Shown: positions 14,612-24,328, counted from the first letter of the stretch. The stretch is DNA of 36,113 nucleotides from Bacteroidia bacterium (GCA_016212695.1 JACREX010000225.1:1-36113); one strand, 5' to 3'. Notes: generated by a model from the sequence alone, not told the origin. Program-made: numbers and translations.

Positions 14612-17600
14612 ATGAAGTATATAATTGGGTCATTTCTTCTTATTGCTTATTTATCAGGCTTTTCGCAAAAAGTAATTAAAGAAAAAATTAAATGGAAAAA
14701 TGTTCTGAAGGAAAGTATTGATTCTGAAATAAAGTATTTTTTAAATTTTGACTATGCATCTTATAACTTATACTTTTTACCTGTATATAATTATAGGAAA
14801 GAATTACCTTCTCAAATTAACTTGGTTGAAGCAAAAATTGAAGATCCTGTTTATCAGGATTTTTCAGATGAAGAACTTCGTAATATAAATGAGTTAGACA
14901 AAATTGCTGATGATATCACTGTTGAATCCATTGTACAATATGAAAGGAAAAAACCATATGCTTTAATTTCTTTTGTACCCATAAGAAAGAATAAACTTAC
15001 CAACAGGTTCGAAAAACTTATTCAATTTAATTTACTGATTACAGAAAAATTTGTTCCAAGGAAAAAAAATAAATCAAAACAGGGAACCTATGCCCAGAAT
15101 TCTGTTCTTAGCGCCGGGAAATGGGTTAAAATAAAAATTGACAGGAATGGCATTTATAAACTTACCTACTCCGAATTAAAAAATATGGGTATCTCAAACC
15201 CTGAAAATTTAAGTGTTTACGGTAATGGAGGAGTGCAACTTCCTTTAAGAAATAATGAATTCAGATATGACGACCTTATTCAAAATTCCGTTTCATTTCA
15301 GGATATTAACAGCGATGGTTCTTTCAATGAGGGTGATTATGTTTTATTTTACGGACAGGGTCCGAATAAATGGAGATACGATACGGCAAGCCTCCGGTAT
15401 ACACATGTAAAACATCGGTTTTCTGATTATTCCTATTATTTTCTTACTGACAGCAGAACAAAAAAAGTAATATCTGCCGTTAACTCTTTGGGTACATCAA
15501 ATATTTCGGTCGCTTCATTTGACGATTTTATGTTTCATGAAACGGATTCGTTAAATCTTATAAAATCCGGTAGTTTATGGGTTGGAGAGCATTTTGATTT
15601 AGTTAATAATTATAATTTTAATTATAATTTTCCGAATCTTATTTCATCAGCTCCTGTAGTTTTTTATACTTCTGTGCTTGCCCGTTCTTCGGTTATAAGT
15701 AAGTTTAATATTTATGCAAACGGACAGGCGTTTACCCCATTATCGGTTAATGCTGTAAATATGAGTACCAATACTGCTCCGTTTGCAGCGGAAAGCTTAA
15801 AAACGTATTCTTTTTATTCCGGTTCTGACAATATTTCGATTAATTTTTCTTATGAAAAATCCAATTCAAGTTCCGAGGGCTGGCTGAATTATTTTGAATT
15901 AAATGTAAGAAGAAACCTCTGGATGAATGGTTCCCAGTTAATATTTCGCGATATTCAGTCGGCAGCGCCCGGGAAAATAGCTTCTTTTAACATTGGTAAT
16001 GCAGCTTCCGGTCTCAGGGTATGGGATGTTACGGATCCTTTCAATATTCAGCAGATAAATCCTGGTTCAACAGCAAACAATACCTTTATATTTAATGTAT
16101 CTACAGATTCACTTCGGGAATTTATTGCTTTCGACGGTTCTTCGTTTTTATCTCCGGCAGTTGTCGGCGATGTCGCCAATCAAAATCTGCACGGGTTGAA
16201 CGGTATAGACCTGGTTATTGTTACTCATCCTGATTTCAAAGAATATGCCGATCAGTTTGCAGATCATCACAGGTTGTATGACAACTTCAGCGTATTTGTT
16301 GCAAAACCGGAAGAAGTCTATAATGAATTTTCATCCGGGTCGCCCGATGTGGCTGCTATCCGCGATTTTATGAAAATGCTTTATGATAAAGCCGGTGCAA
16401 ACGAAAGCCTGATGCCGAAATATTTGTTGCTTTACGGAGACGGGTCATATGATAATAAATCGAATTTATCTTCCAATACAAATTTTATCATGACCTATCA
16501 GTCGGCAAATTCATTAGATCCGACACAATCATATGTAAGCGATGATTTTTTTGCATTGTTAGATTCAACGGAAGGTACGGTAAACGGGATAGAATCAATG
16601 GATATCGGCGTAGGGCGGTTCCCCGTAAAAACAAAGGAAGAAGCAAAGCTGATGCTGGATAAAGTAAAGAATTACACAAGCGCAAACGCGCTGGGCGATT
16701 GGAGGAACATTGTTACTTTTGTCGGGGATGATGCTGAAGACGTTACAGCTCACCAGACACAGACCGATGACCTGGCAAATAAAGTGGATACGACCTATAA
16801 TATGAAGGTTTATAATATTGATAAAATTTTTCTCGACGCATATCAGCAAATAACTACGCCTACCGGCAACAGGTACCCGGATGTAAATATTGCCATCAAT
16901 AACAGGATCAAAAAAGGTACGCTGGTATTTAATTATACCGGGCATGGAAACGAGCTGGGGCTTGCTCACGAACGGGTTGTTACCACAAGCGATATTGCCT
17001 CCTGGGATAACTGGAATAAATTACCCGTATTCATAACCGCTACCTGCGATTTCAGCCGTTTTGATGATTTTGACAGAACTTCTGCCGGCGAGTTGATCCT
17101 GTTGAACAGTAAAGGCGGGGCTATTGCTTTATTTTCTACTACACGCTTAGTGTATTCCTCCCCGAATTTTTCTTTTAATTTAAGTTTTTATGATTTTATT
17201 TTTAAATGTGATCAGAATAATAATGTATACAGGTTGGGCGAAGTAATGAGGCGTACAAAAAATGCCCGGAGTGATAATAACAAGAGAAATTTTGTCTTGT
17301 TGGGCGATCCTGCGTTACAGATTGCTGTTCCTAAATATAATGTGGCAACCGTATCCATCAATAACCGCCTGATAACAACCGGAACCGATACTATCAAGGC
17401 TTTGAGCAAGGTAACGATTACAGGAGAGGTGAACGATCACAGTGGAAATAAACTCGGTAATTTTAATGGTATTCTTTATCCGACCGTATATGATAAATAT
17501 TTATATACAGAAACCCGGGGAAACGATGGAAATCCCCCGCTGCATTACAGAGTTCAGAATAAAATTTTGTTTAAAGGCAAAGCCAGTGTAAAAAGCGGCG

Positions 17601-18412
17601 AATTCACATTTTCATTTATTGTTCCAAAAGATATCTCTTACAGTATCGGTTATGGAAAGATCAGCTATTATTCGGATAATTCAATTACCGACGCAGCCGG
17701 GTATTATAAAGGAATTGTGATTGGAGGGTCTTCGGATATTGCACTTACAGACAACCAGGGGCCGGTCATTAAATTATATATGAACGACAGCACATTTGTT
17801 TTTGGAGGAATTACAGATGAAAATCCGAAGATGTTAGCCAAACTTAACGATTTTAGCGGGATAAACACCGTAGGGAACGGTATTGGCCATGATATTGCCG
17901 CCGTGTTGGATGCAAACACAAACCAGACTATTATTTTAAATGATTATTATGAATCCGATTTGGATAGTTATCAGAACGGTAAGATAGCTTATGATTTTTC
18001 CAGCCTGAGTATAGGGCAGCATAACTTAAAACTTAAGGTATGGGATGTTAACAATAATTCTTCTGAAACTTATACGGAGTTTATTGTGGCAAATTCTTCC
18101 GAACTGGTGCTGGATCACATTTTTAATTATCCGAATCCGTTTACTACCAACACGAATTTTTATTTTGATCATAACCAGCCAAACACTGATCTGGACGTAA
18201 TGATTCAGATTTTTACCGTAACCGGGAAATTGATCAAAACCATCGAAGCGAAAGTATTTTCATCCGGTTACCACAGCGCCCCGATCAACTGGAACGGGCT
18301 GGATGATTTTGGCGACAGGATCGGAAGAGGGGTGTATATTTACAGGATCAAAGTTCGCCCGCCCACAGGAAAAATTATTGACAAATTCGAAAAACTTGTA
18401 ATATTGAAATAA
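14612..18412 (+). CDS. porU: Type IX secretion C-terminal signal peptidase PorU
   Basis: 1266 residues. PorU is the cell-surface cysteine protease that removes the C-terminal sorting domain of T9SS cargo and joins the cargo to a lipid anchor. It has a signal peptide (MKYIIGSFLLIAYLSGFSQ) and an N-terminal region with SAGKWVKIKIDRNGIYKLTY typical of PorU. The gingipain-like C25 domain runs from about residue 530 (GIDLVIVTHPDFKEYADQF) to 900. The catalytic His is H778 in YTGHGNE and the catalytic Cys is C812 in TATCDFSRFDD. The last ~85 residues (IFNYPNPFTTNTNFYF ... GDRIGRGVYIYRIKV) form a sorting-type C-terminal domain, retained in PorU. porV follows 62 bases downstream on the same strand. 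Confidence 0.95.
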   Translation: MKYIIGSFLLIAYLSGFSQKVIKEKIKWKNVLKESIDSEIKYFLNFDYASYNLYFLPVYNYRKELPSQINLVEAKIEDPVYQDFSDEELRNINELDKIADDITVESIVQYERKKPYALISFVPIRKNKLTNRFEKLIQFNLLITEKFVPRKKNKSKQGTYAQNSVLSAGKWVKIKIDRNGIYKLTYSELKNMGISNPENLSVYGNGGVQLPLRNNEFRYDDLIQNSVSFQDINSDGSFNEGDYVLFYGQGPNKWRYDTASLRYTHVKHRFSDYSYYFLTDSRTKKVISAVNSLGTSNISVASFDDFMFHETDSLNLIKSGSLWVGEHFDLVNNYNFNYNFPNLISSAPVVFYTSVLARSSVISKFNIYANGQAFTPLSVNAVNMSTNTAPFAAESLKTYSFYSGSDNISINFSYEKSNSSSEGWLNYFELNVRRNLWMNGSQLIFRDIQSAAPGKIASFNIGNAASGLRVWDVTDPFNIQQINPGSTANNTFIFNVSTDSLREFIAFDGSSFLSPAVVGDVANQNLHGLNGIDLVIVTHPDFKEYADQFADHHRLYDNFSVFVAKPEEVYNEFSSGSPDVAAIRDFMKMLYDKAGANESLMPKYLLLYGDGSYDNKSNLSSNTNFIMTYQSANSLDPTQSYVSDDFFALLDSTEGTVNGIESMDIGVGRFPVKTKEEAKLMLDKVKNYTSANALGDWRNIVTFVGDDAEDVTAHQTQTDDLANKVDTTYNMKVYNIDKIFLDAYQQITTPTGNRYPDVNIAINNRIKKGTLVFNYTGHGNELGLAHERVVTTSDIASWDNWNKLPVFITATCDFSRFDDFDRTSAGELILLNSKGGAIALFSTTRLVYSSPNFSFNLSFYDFIFKCDQNNNVYRLGEVMRRTKNARSDNNKRNFVLLGDPALQIAVPKYNVATVSINNRLITTGTDTIKALSKVTITGEVNDHSGNKLGNFNGILYPTVYDKYLYTETRGNDGNPPLHYRVQNKILFKGKASVKSGEFTFSFIVPKDISYSIGYGKISYYSDNSITDAAGYYKGIVIGGSSDIALTDNQGPVIKLYMNDSTFVFGGITDENPKMLAKLNDFSGINTVGNGIGHDIAAVLDANTNQTIILNDYYESDLDSYQNGKIAYDFSSLSIGQHNLKLKVWDVNNNSSETYTEFIVANSSELVLDHIFNYPNPFTTNTNFYFDHNQPNTDLDVMIQIFTVTGKLIKTIEAKVFSSGYHSAPINWNGLDDFGDRIGRGVYIYRIKVRPPTGKIIDKFEKLVILK

Positions 18413-18441
18413 TAAAATGATTATTTTTAAGTTTCTATTCT

Positions 18442-18449
18442 TATATTTG
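18442..18449 (+). promoter_or_regulatory. Candidate -7 element upstream of porV
   Basis: TATATTTG fits TAnnTTTG exactly in the 62-bp gap between porU and porV, 26 bases before the porV start. No clear TTTG lies at the right distance upstream, so porV may have its own weak promoter in addition to readthrough from porU. Confidence 0.3.
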
Positions 18450-18474
18450 CAAAAAATGACAATAGATTTTTTAT

Positions 18475-19752
18475 ATGTATAAAATATTAAGCGTTGCACT
18501 ATTTTTATTTTACCTGATTTTTAATATATCTCTATCTATTGCTCAGAGTCAGCCCTCGCCGAATGAAAACCTGATCGGACAGGATGATCAAACTTCAAAT
18601 CCTATTACCACTGCGGTTCCTTTTCTCCTGATAGCGCCGGAATCCCGCGGAGGGGGCATGGGCGATGCCGGCGTTGCCACTTCTCCGGATGTCAATTCCA
18701 TGCATTATAACCCTGCAAAATATGCTTTCATGCAAAAGGACCTTGGGGTTGCTGTTTCTTATTCTCCCTGGTTAAGAGCGCTTGTTCCGGATATTAACCT
18801 TGCTTATTTAGCCGGTTACAAGAGAATTGACAAAGCGCAGGTTGTTGCCGCATCGTTACGGTATTTTTCATTGGGCAGCATTACTTTTACCAATGAATAT
18901 GCGCAAACCATTAAAGATTTTAATCCCAACGAATTTGCTGTTGACGGAACGTATTCCAGATTATTTTCACAGAATATTTCCGGAGCTGTTTCATTGCGTT
19001 ACATTTATTCCAATCTTGCCGGCGGCGTCAGTGTAGGAGGAGCGGAATCCCATCCGGGCCATTCCATTGCAACCGATGTATCTTTTTATTATCAGAAGGA
19101 ACTTCAGATACAAAAAAAGAAAAGCGTACTTGGCATAGGCATCAATGCTTCCAATATCGGTTCAAAAATTTCTTATACGGATAATGCAGACAAAGATTTT
19201 ATTCCTATAAATCTGAAACTGGGAGCAGCGCTTACCACCGAACTGGATGACTATAATACCATAATGATAACTGCCGAAGTGAATAAACTTATGGTCCCTA
19301 CGCCTCCGATATATATGGTGGATACCTTGGGAGCACCGGTTAAAGACAGCGAGGGGCATCAGCTTATAGCTTTCGGTAAAGACCCTGATGTTTCCGTTCC
19401 GACAGGTATGTTCCGTTCGTTCTGGGACGCTCCGGGCGTATATGAAAAGGGAAAAAGAAATGTAATGAAAGAAGAGTTACGCGAGTTCACTTTTGCTTAT
19501 GGCATTGAATACTGGTATTCGAAACAATTTGCGTTGAGAACCGGGTATTTTCACGAAGACCTGACAAAAGGCAACCGCAACTTTTTCACATTCGGACTGG
19601 GCCTCAGGCTTAATGTATTCGGCCTTGATTTCGCTTACCTGATCCCCACGCATATGCGGAATAATCCTTTGGCAAATACCTTGCGTTTTACGCTTACCTT
19701 CGACTTTGAAGGCCTCAAGGATAATAACAAAATAGCTCCCACTACAGAATAA
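18475..19752 (+). CDS. porV: Type IX secretion outer-membrane shuttle protein PorV
   Basis: 425 residues, a FadL-like 14-stranded outer-membrane barrel that collects cargo from the translocon and delivers it to PorU. Signal peptide through SLSIAQ. The hallmark PorV N-terminal block reads TTAVPFLLIAPESRGGGMGDAGVATSPDVNSMHYNPAK (about residues 43-80), followed by LGVAVSYSPWLRALVPDINLAYLAGY. It ends with a FGLGLRLNVFGLDFAYLIP strand. The loop after VPTPPIYMVDTLGAPVKDSEG is typical of the family. It sits between porU and ispF, with a two-base gap to ispF. Confidence 0.95.
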   Translation: MYKILSVALFLFYLIFNISLSIAQSQPSPNENLIGQDDQTSNPITTAVPFLLIAPESRGGGMGDAGVATSPDVNSMHYNPAKYAFMQKDLGVAVSYSPWLRALVPDINLAYLAGYKRIDKAQVVAASLRYFSLGSITFTNEYAQTIKDFNPNEFAVDGTYSRLFSQNISGAVSLRYIYSNLAGGVSVGGAESHPGHSIATDVSFYYQKELQIQKKKSVLGIGINASNIGSKISYTDNADKDFIPINLKLGAALTTELDDYNTIMITAEVNKLMVPTPPIYMVDTLGAPVKDSEGHQLIAFGKDPDVSVPTGMFRSFWDAPGVYEKGKRNVMKEELREFTFAYGIEYWYSKQFALRTGYFHEDLTKGNRNFFTFGLGLRLNVFGLDFAYLIPTHMRNNPLANTLRFTLTFDFEGLKDNNKIAPTTE

Positions 19753-19754
19753 TT

Positions 19755-20231
19755 ATGATCCGGATTGGTTTTGGTTATGATGTTCACCGTCTGGCAGAAG
19801 GTGTAGCGTTTTGGCTTGGCGGTATCAGAATATCACATCATAAAGGCGCTGTGGGCCATTCGGATGGGGATGCCCTTATCCATGCTGTCTGTGATGCCAT
19901 GCTGGGCGCTGCCGGCCTGCGCGATATCGGCTTCCATTTCCCGGATACTTCACAGGATTTAATAGGAATAGACAGTAAGATTTTGTTAAAGCAAACCAAT
20001 GATCTTATAAAAGAAAAAGGATATACAATCGGCAATATTGACACTACAGTTTGCCTGCAAAATCCCAAACTGAAAGATTATATACCGGAAATGATAAAGA
20101 CTCTTTCTACTGTTTTAACGATTTCACCGGAAGATATTTCTGTTAAAGCCACAACAACCGAAAAGCTTGGTTTTGTCGGGAACGAAGAAGGCATTGCTTG
20201 TTATGCCGTTGTGTTGATAAAAAAAAATTAA
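19755..20231 (+). CDS. ispF: 2-C-methyl-D-erythritol 2,4-cyclodiphosphate synthase IspF
   Basis: 158 residues, matching the family length. IspF makes MEcPP in the non-mevalonate isoprenoid pathway, so this organism uses the MEP route. Metal ligands D9, H11 and H43 sit in GYDVHRL and DALIHAVCDA; H35-S36-D37 lie in GHSDGDA. GFHFPDT and the C-terminal KATTTEKLGFVGNEEGIA block are standard. It begins two bases after porV, so it is probably the last gene of the porU-porV unit. Its stop overlaps the stop of the converging PorE-like gene in a shared TTAA. Confidence 0.97.
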   Translation: MIRIGFGYDVHRLAEGVAFWLGGIRISHHKGAVGHSDGDALIHAVCDAMLGAAGLRDIGFHFPDTSQDLIGIDSKILLKQTNDLIKEKGYTIGNIDTTVCLQNPKLKDYIPEMIKTLSTVLTISPEDISVKATTTEKLGFVGNEEGIACYAVVLIKKN

Positions 20232-22693
20232 TTTTTCTTTGTTTTAGTTTTTTTCTTTGTTGTTGTTTTATCCTTCGCTGCAGGTTTATTTTTAATCATT
20301 GATTTATCTGCTTTTTTAAATTCAATCTTTCCTTTTTTCCCTTCCCGGATCATTGAAAATTCTACGCGACGGTTAAGAGCCATGCCCGTTTCATTGGGTG
20401 AACCGTCGTCGTTTTCATTTTTTACAATTGAATTCGCTTTGCCGAATTTTTTAATAATCATATTTTTTTTCTTGATGCCTTTTTTCACAAGATAATTTTT
20501 AACGCTTTTTGCCCGCTTGTACGAGAGCTTTTCGTTGTATTCATCAGAACCCTTTGAATCGGTATAACCGGCGATCTGAATTTTTGAGCGGGAGTTTTTC
20601 AGCAAATAATTCGCCAATTTATCAAGATTCGGATGGTCTTCTTTTGAAATTTTGGAAACATTAAATCCGAATAATATGTCATTAACAACCGTAATGCTTT
20701 TATCCGTTTCTTTTTTAGAATCCGATTCATTGTATTTGAGATCTTTTATTTCTCCTTTGGATTTATCCTTGCCTGCCGCAAGCTGTGAGGAGCTTCCGGA
20801 ATCGGATATTTTAAATTCATACACATCCGCATTTTCGGCAGGAGCTCCCGATAACAGGAACCGGTTTTTGTCAATGCCATAGTCGTCCATATATGCCATC
20901 ACATTTTCAATCTGCTTATCCGTGATTTTGTTTTTCATCTTGCCGCTTCTCTGGTTTGCAAATGTGATGATGGTGCCGCTGTTCTTCTTGATGAAGTTAA
21001 CGGCTTTTTTTAATTTGTTTTTTGTACTGTCCGTAAGATCGGTTGATCCGTTCCGGAACGAAAGATTTACGAATTGCGAAAGGCATTGCAGGAGAACAGG
21101 CCTTAATTCAATAATATTATTAGCGGATTTATCATAAACGGATTCTTTGGGTACAGTGATTTCTTCGCTGTGCATCACATATCCGTCAGCCTGGAAAGTA
21201 GCGATGTATTTTTTATCGGCAGGTAAAATAAACACGAATTTTCCGTTTGTTTTATTGGGTGTGAAAATGCCGATGGTCTTTTTTGTCTCTGCGTCGGAAA
21301 CTGTGATTGATACTTCGCCGGAACCTTTGATAAAATCTTTTTGCAATACGCCGGTCATCAGTGCAAGAGGTTTTTCGAGCCCCTCTTTGAATGTGATCAT
21401 ATAGATATCGGAATTGCCAATGCTGCCGGCTCTTGTTGAAGAGAACCAAGCTCTCTTCCCATCAATAGACATTCTGAAGAAGAAGTCGTCATCTGTAGTA
21501 TTGACAGGGTATCCGAGATTTATCGGTTCGGAACAGGTTCCTTCTTCTATGTTGATCTTGCTGGCGAAAATATCAAAGCCCCCCATGGTTTTATGCCCCT
21601 GCGAAGCGAAGTAAAGCGTAGTTCCGTCGGAGTGCATGAACGGGAGATATTCATCGTAAGGCGTATTAATGTTCTGGCCAAGATTCTGGGGTTCGCTCCA
21701 TTCGCCGTTGGGTAGTTGTTTTACTAAGTAAATGTCATAACCTCCATAACCGCCTTTGCGGTCGCTCGTAAAAAACAGGTATTTGTTATCGGCAGAAAAA
21801 GCGGCATGTTTTTCGTTGTAGCCTGAATTAACAAGCGGGCCAAGCGATTTTGGAATTCCCCATTCCTTCCCGTTCCAGTCGCTCACATAAATATTACCGT
21901 CGCCGTTGTCGTCTTTATAGATCAGCAATTTTTGCCCGTCGGCAGACAGTCCCATGCAGGATTCATGGCTATCCGTATTGATATTTGTACTGATCCCCTG
22001 CGGCGCAGACCATTCATTATTGTTTTTTTTGCTTGCATAAATATCTTCGTAATATTGTCCGTCGTCTGTTTGCATGCCTCCTGTGCTGCCTTCTCTTTTG
22101 GATGTAAAAATAAGGACTGACTCATCAACGGATAACACAGGGCTATGATCATCAAATGGAGAATTAACCACCGGGCCGAGATTTTTTATTTCCAGTTCTA
22201 CGGGGTATTTTATAAGTTCTTTGGCATAAGCGCATATTTCGATTTCCCGGTCAATACGTTCGACTAATTCCGGTTCCGGCTTTTTCAATTCCCGCATATA
22301 TAATTTGAAGATGGCTATGGCTGCATCGAACTGGTAATTCAGCCGGTAAGCCTGGCCGAGATAAAAATAGGCGTCAAACGGAGCGTGGCGTTCCAGATAG
22401 CTGTCCATATCCGCATCGTCGGCTGTATTTTTGATGGCATTAACAAAATACCGGATCGATTTTTCTTTTTCAAGGCTGGAATTCATGTAGCACAAACCAA
22501 TGCGGAAACTTATATTTGCATTGGTTGAATCCTCATGGTAAAGGTCAAGTAAAATTTTAAGAGCATCAGCATAATTGTCTTCAAACATAAACGCATCTGC
22601 ATCTAAAAAATCATCTGCAAAATATTTATTTTCCTGGGAATAATTATATTTTGCCAGAAAAATCAGAAACAGGATGAAGATCAGTTTTTTCAT
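20228..22693 (-). CDS. PorE-like OmpA-family protein (TPR, PD40 propeller, regulatory-like domain, OmpA)
   Basis: 821 residues. The domain order matches PorE, the T9SS component that anchors the machinery to peptidoglycan. A signal peptide (MKKLIFILFLIFLAKYNYSQ) is followed by a TPR-like helical part (residues about 25-150), then a PD40/WD40-like propeller (about 165-425; HSPVLSVDESVLIFTSKREG, GGYGGYDIYLV). Next are a carboxypeptidase regulatory-like domain (about 440-530) and a degenerate OmpA-like region (about 540-620). A true OmpA C-terminal domain follows (about 660-790; IQIAGYTDSKGSDEYNEKLS, then ALNRRVEF), with the Asp and Arg that bind peptidoglycan. Unlike P. gingivalis PorE it has no lipobox Cys. 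A Lys/Thr-rich tail ends it. It follows aroQ by 38 bases. A shorter paralogue lies at 33615-35558. Confidence 0.85.
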   Translation of the reverse strand: MKKLIFILFLIFLAKYNYSQENKYFADDFLDADAFMFEDNYADALKILLDLYHEDSTNANISFRIGLCYMNSSLEKEKSIRYFVNAIKNTADDADMDSYLERHAPFDAYFYLGQAYRLNYQFDAAIAIFKLYMRELKKPEPELVERIDREIEICAYAKELIKYPVELEIKNLGPVVNSPFDDHSPVLSVDESVLIFTSKREGSTGGMQTDDGQYYEDIYASKKNNNEWSAPQGISTNINTDSHESCMGLSADGQKLLIYKDDNGDGNIYVSDWNGKEWGIPKSLGPLVNSGYNEKHAAFSADNKYLFFTSDRKGGYGGYDIYLVKQLPNGEWSEPQNLGQNINTPYDEYLPFMHSDGTTLYFASQGHKTMGGFDIFASKINIEEGTCSEPINLGYPVNTTDDDFFFRMSIDGKRAWFSSTRAGSIGNSDIYMITFKEGLEKPLALMTGVLQKDFIKGSGEVSITVSDAETKKTIGIFTPNKTNGKFVFILPADKKYIATFQADGYVMHSEEITVPKESVYDKSANNIIELRPVLLQCLSQFVNLSFRNGSTDLTDSTKNKLKKAVNFIKKNSGTIITFANQRSGKMKNKITDKQIENVMAYMDDYGIDKNRFLLSGAPAENADVYEFKISDSGSSSQLAAGKDKSKGEIKDLKYNESDSKKETDKSITVVNDILFGFNVSKISKEDHPNLDKLANYLLKNSRSKIQIAGYTDSKGSDEYNEKLSYKRAKSVKNYLVKKGIKKKNMIIKKFGKANSIVKNENDDGSPNETGMALNRRVEFSMIREGKKGKIEFKKADKSMIKNKPAAKDKTTTKKKTKTKKN

Positions 22694-22731
22694 ATTTTAT
22701 ATTATAAGGAGTGAGTCTATAATTATTTATT

Positions 22732-23154
22732 TCAAACCATCTGTTTAAAACTCTCAATAGCTAGCCTGTACGAGTCCATTCCAAAACCTATTACCGAACC
22801 TTTGCATTTTGGAGCAATCAGGGAAATATGCCTGAATTCCTCGCGGGCAAAAATATTTGAAATATGCACTTCGATAACCGGGGTTGATATTGATGCAACC
22901 GCATCTGCTATGGCAACCGATGTATGCGTGTATCCGCCTGCATTTAAAATAATGCCATCATAGGAAAATCCGGTCTCATGCAGCTTGTTGATGATTTCCC
23001 CTTCAACATTCGATTGGAAATAAGCGATTTGAATTTCCGGATATTTTTTTTGAAACTGCCGAAAAAAATCATCAAAGCTTACAGCGCCGTAAACCTGTTT
23101 TTCCCGTATTCCCAAAAGATTCAGATTCGGGCCGTTAATGATCTGAATTTTCAT
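22732..23154 (-). CDS. aroQ: Type II 3-dehydroquinate dehydratase AroQ
   Basis: 140 residues, the standard size. AroQ dehydrates 3-dehydroquinate to 3-dehydroshikimate in the shikimate pathway. The N-terminus IINGPNLNLLGIREKQVYG carries the lid Arg and the catalytic Tyr (Y22). NAGGYTHTSVAIADA and EVHISNIFAREEFRHIS carry the substrate-binding and catalytic His and Arg residues. It is transcribed away from xerD, from a 56-bp shared gap, and precedes the PorE-like gene on the same strand. Confidence 0.97.
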   Translation of the reverse strand: MKIQIINGPNLNLLGIREKQVYGAVSFDDFFRQFQKKYPEIQIAYFQSNVEGEIINKLHETGFSYDGIILNAGGYTHTSVAIADAVASISTPVIEVHISNIFAREEFRHISLIAPKCKGSVIGFGMDSYRLAIESFKQMV

Positions 23155-23210
23155 ACCGTGTAATTTGGATACAAAGTAAATATATTTTAGTTAAAATTAC
23201 TATTTTTACG

Positions 23211-24134
23211 ATGATGAACTGGAATACTGCCATTAAAGATTTTGAATCGTACCTGAAACTTGAAAAATCGCTTTCAGGAAACTCCATTGAAGCGTATAAT
23301 GATGATGTGCATAAGCTGGTTCAGTTTATAGAATACCGTAAACTCAATATTTCACCCGGGGAGGTTACATACGAACATCTGAAAAATTTTATTGAATGGG
23401 TAAATATGCTTGGCATGAGCCCGCGGAGCCAGGCCCGTGTGATTTCGGGCATTAAGGCTTTTTATAAATTTTTACTGATGGAAGATGAGATCAGTGCAGA
23501 TCCGTCGGCTTTGCTTGAAGGTCCGAGAACCGGAAGAAAATTACCCGTTGTATTGACCGTTGAAGAAATTGATGCACTCATGGATGCGATAGACCTTTCC
23601 AAGCCCGAAGGGCAAAGAAACAAGGCGATGCTTGAAACTTTATACAGTTGCGGGTTGCGTGTTTCAGAACTCGTGACGATGAAAATTTCAAACCTGTTTG
23701 CCGATGAAGGTTTTATAAAAATTACCGGCAAGGGCAATAAAGAACGCTTGGTACCGGTCAGCCCCAAAGCCTTAAAAGAAATCGGTCTGTATCAGAAATA
23801 TTACAGATGCCATCTGGAAATTAAAAAAGGAAATGAGAATTTTCTTTTTCTGAACCGCAGGGGCAATAAACTTTCGCGTGTGATGGTATTTACCATAATA
23901 AAAAACATGGCAGAAAAGATCCATTTAAAAAAGGACATCAGCCCGCATACCTTCAGGCATTCCTTTGCCACACACTTGGTCGAGGGCGGAGCCGATCTGC
24001 GTGCGGTGCAGGAAATGCTGGGCCATGAATCCATCACAACCACTGAAATATATACGCACTTAGACAGAGAGTATTTAAGAGATAACATCATTCAGTTTCA
24101 TCCGAGGTCGAAGGATGGGAGGGGGGAGGAGTAG
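23211..24134 (+). CDS. xerD: Tyrosine recombinase XerD (chromosome dimer resolution)
   Basis: 307 residues with the XerC/XerD arrangement: a SAM-like core-binding N-terminal domain (residues 1-100) and a catalytic domain. The active-site set is complete: R150 in SCGLRVSEL, K174 in TGKGNKERL, H246 and R249 in PHTFRHSFATHL, H272 in MLGHESI, and the nucleophile Y281 in IYTHLD. XerD acts with dif sites to resolve chromosome dimers. A single Xer next to aroQ in a housekeeping setting, with no integrase-like neighbours, argues against a mobile-element integrase. The last residues (KDGRGEE) come from a purine-rich repeat that continues past the stop. Confidence 0.9.
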   Translation: MMNWNTAIKDFESYLKLEKSLSGNSIEAYNDDVHKLVQFIEYRKLNISPGEVTYEHLKNFIEWVNMLGMSPRSQARVISGIKAFYKFLLMEDEISADPSALLEGPRTGRKLPVVLTVEEIDALMDAIDLSKPEGQRNKAMLETLYSCGLRVSELVTMKISNLFADEGFIKITGKGNKERLVPVSPKALKEIGLYQKYYRCHLEIKKGNENFLFLNRRGNKLSRVMVFTIIKNMAEKIHLKKDISPHTFRHSFATHLVEGGADLRAVQEMLGHESITTTEIYTHLDREYLRDNIIQFHPRSKDGRGEE

Positions 24135-24290
24135 GAGGCAGGATGCAGGAGGAGAGAGAAAATATGAGATGACGGATGACGGATGACAGAAGACGGACGA
24201 CAGTTAAAGCATATGGAATTCGGTAAAATTAGTACCTTCATACCTTATACCTTCTATTCCTTTATACCTTTTTTAAATATCATTATCTCA
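24135..24290. repeat. Simple-repeat tract after xerD
   Basis: The 344-bp gap between xerD and the RRM gene begins with purine-rich GGAGGCAGGATGCAGGAGGA. It continues with GATGACGGATGACGGATGAC-type units and then ATACCTTATACCTTCTATTCC / TTTATACCTTTT units to about 24270. No ORF or RNA gene is seen. The last 150 bases of the gap are the leader region of the RRM gene. Confidence 0.6.
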
Positions 24291-24328
24291 AATAACCGGA
24301 AATATAACCGAAGTGTTAATTATTAATG

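Noticed and set aside
16300..17100. PorU C25 domain as a secreted gingipain-like virulence protease
   Set aside because: Overall length, PorU-type N-terminal region and position next to porV and gldJ identify the sorting peptidase rather than a cargo protease.
23211..24134. xerD as a phage or transposon integrase
   Set aside because: It matches XerD in size and motifs throughout and lies between aroQ and an RRM gene, with no attachment-site repeats, excisionase or phage genes nearby.
24140..24290. GATGAC and ATACCTT repeats as a CRISPR array or origin iterons
   Set aside because: Units are short, irregular and abutting, with no unique spacers, and no cas or replication genes are near.
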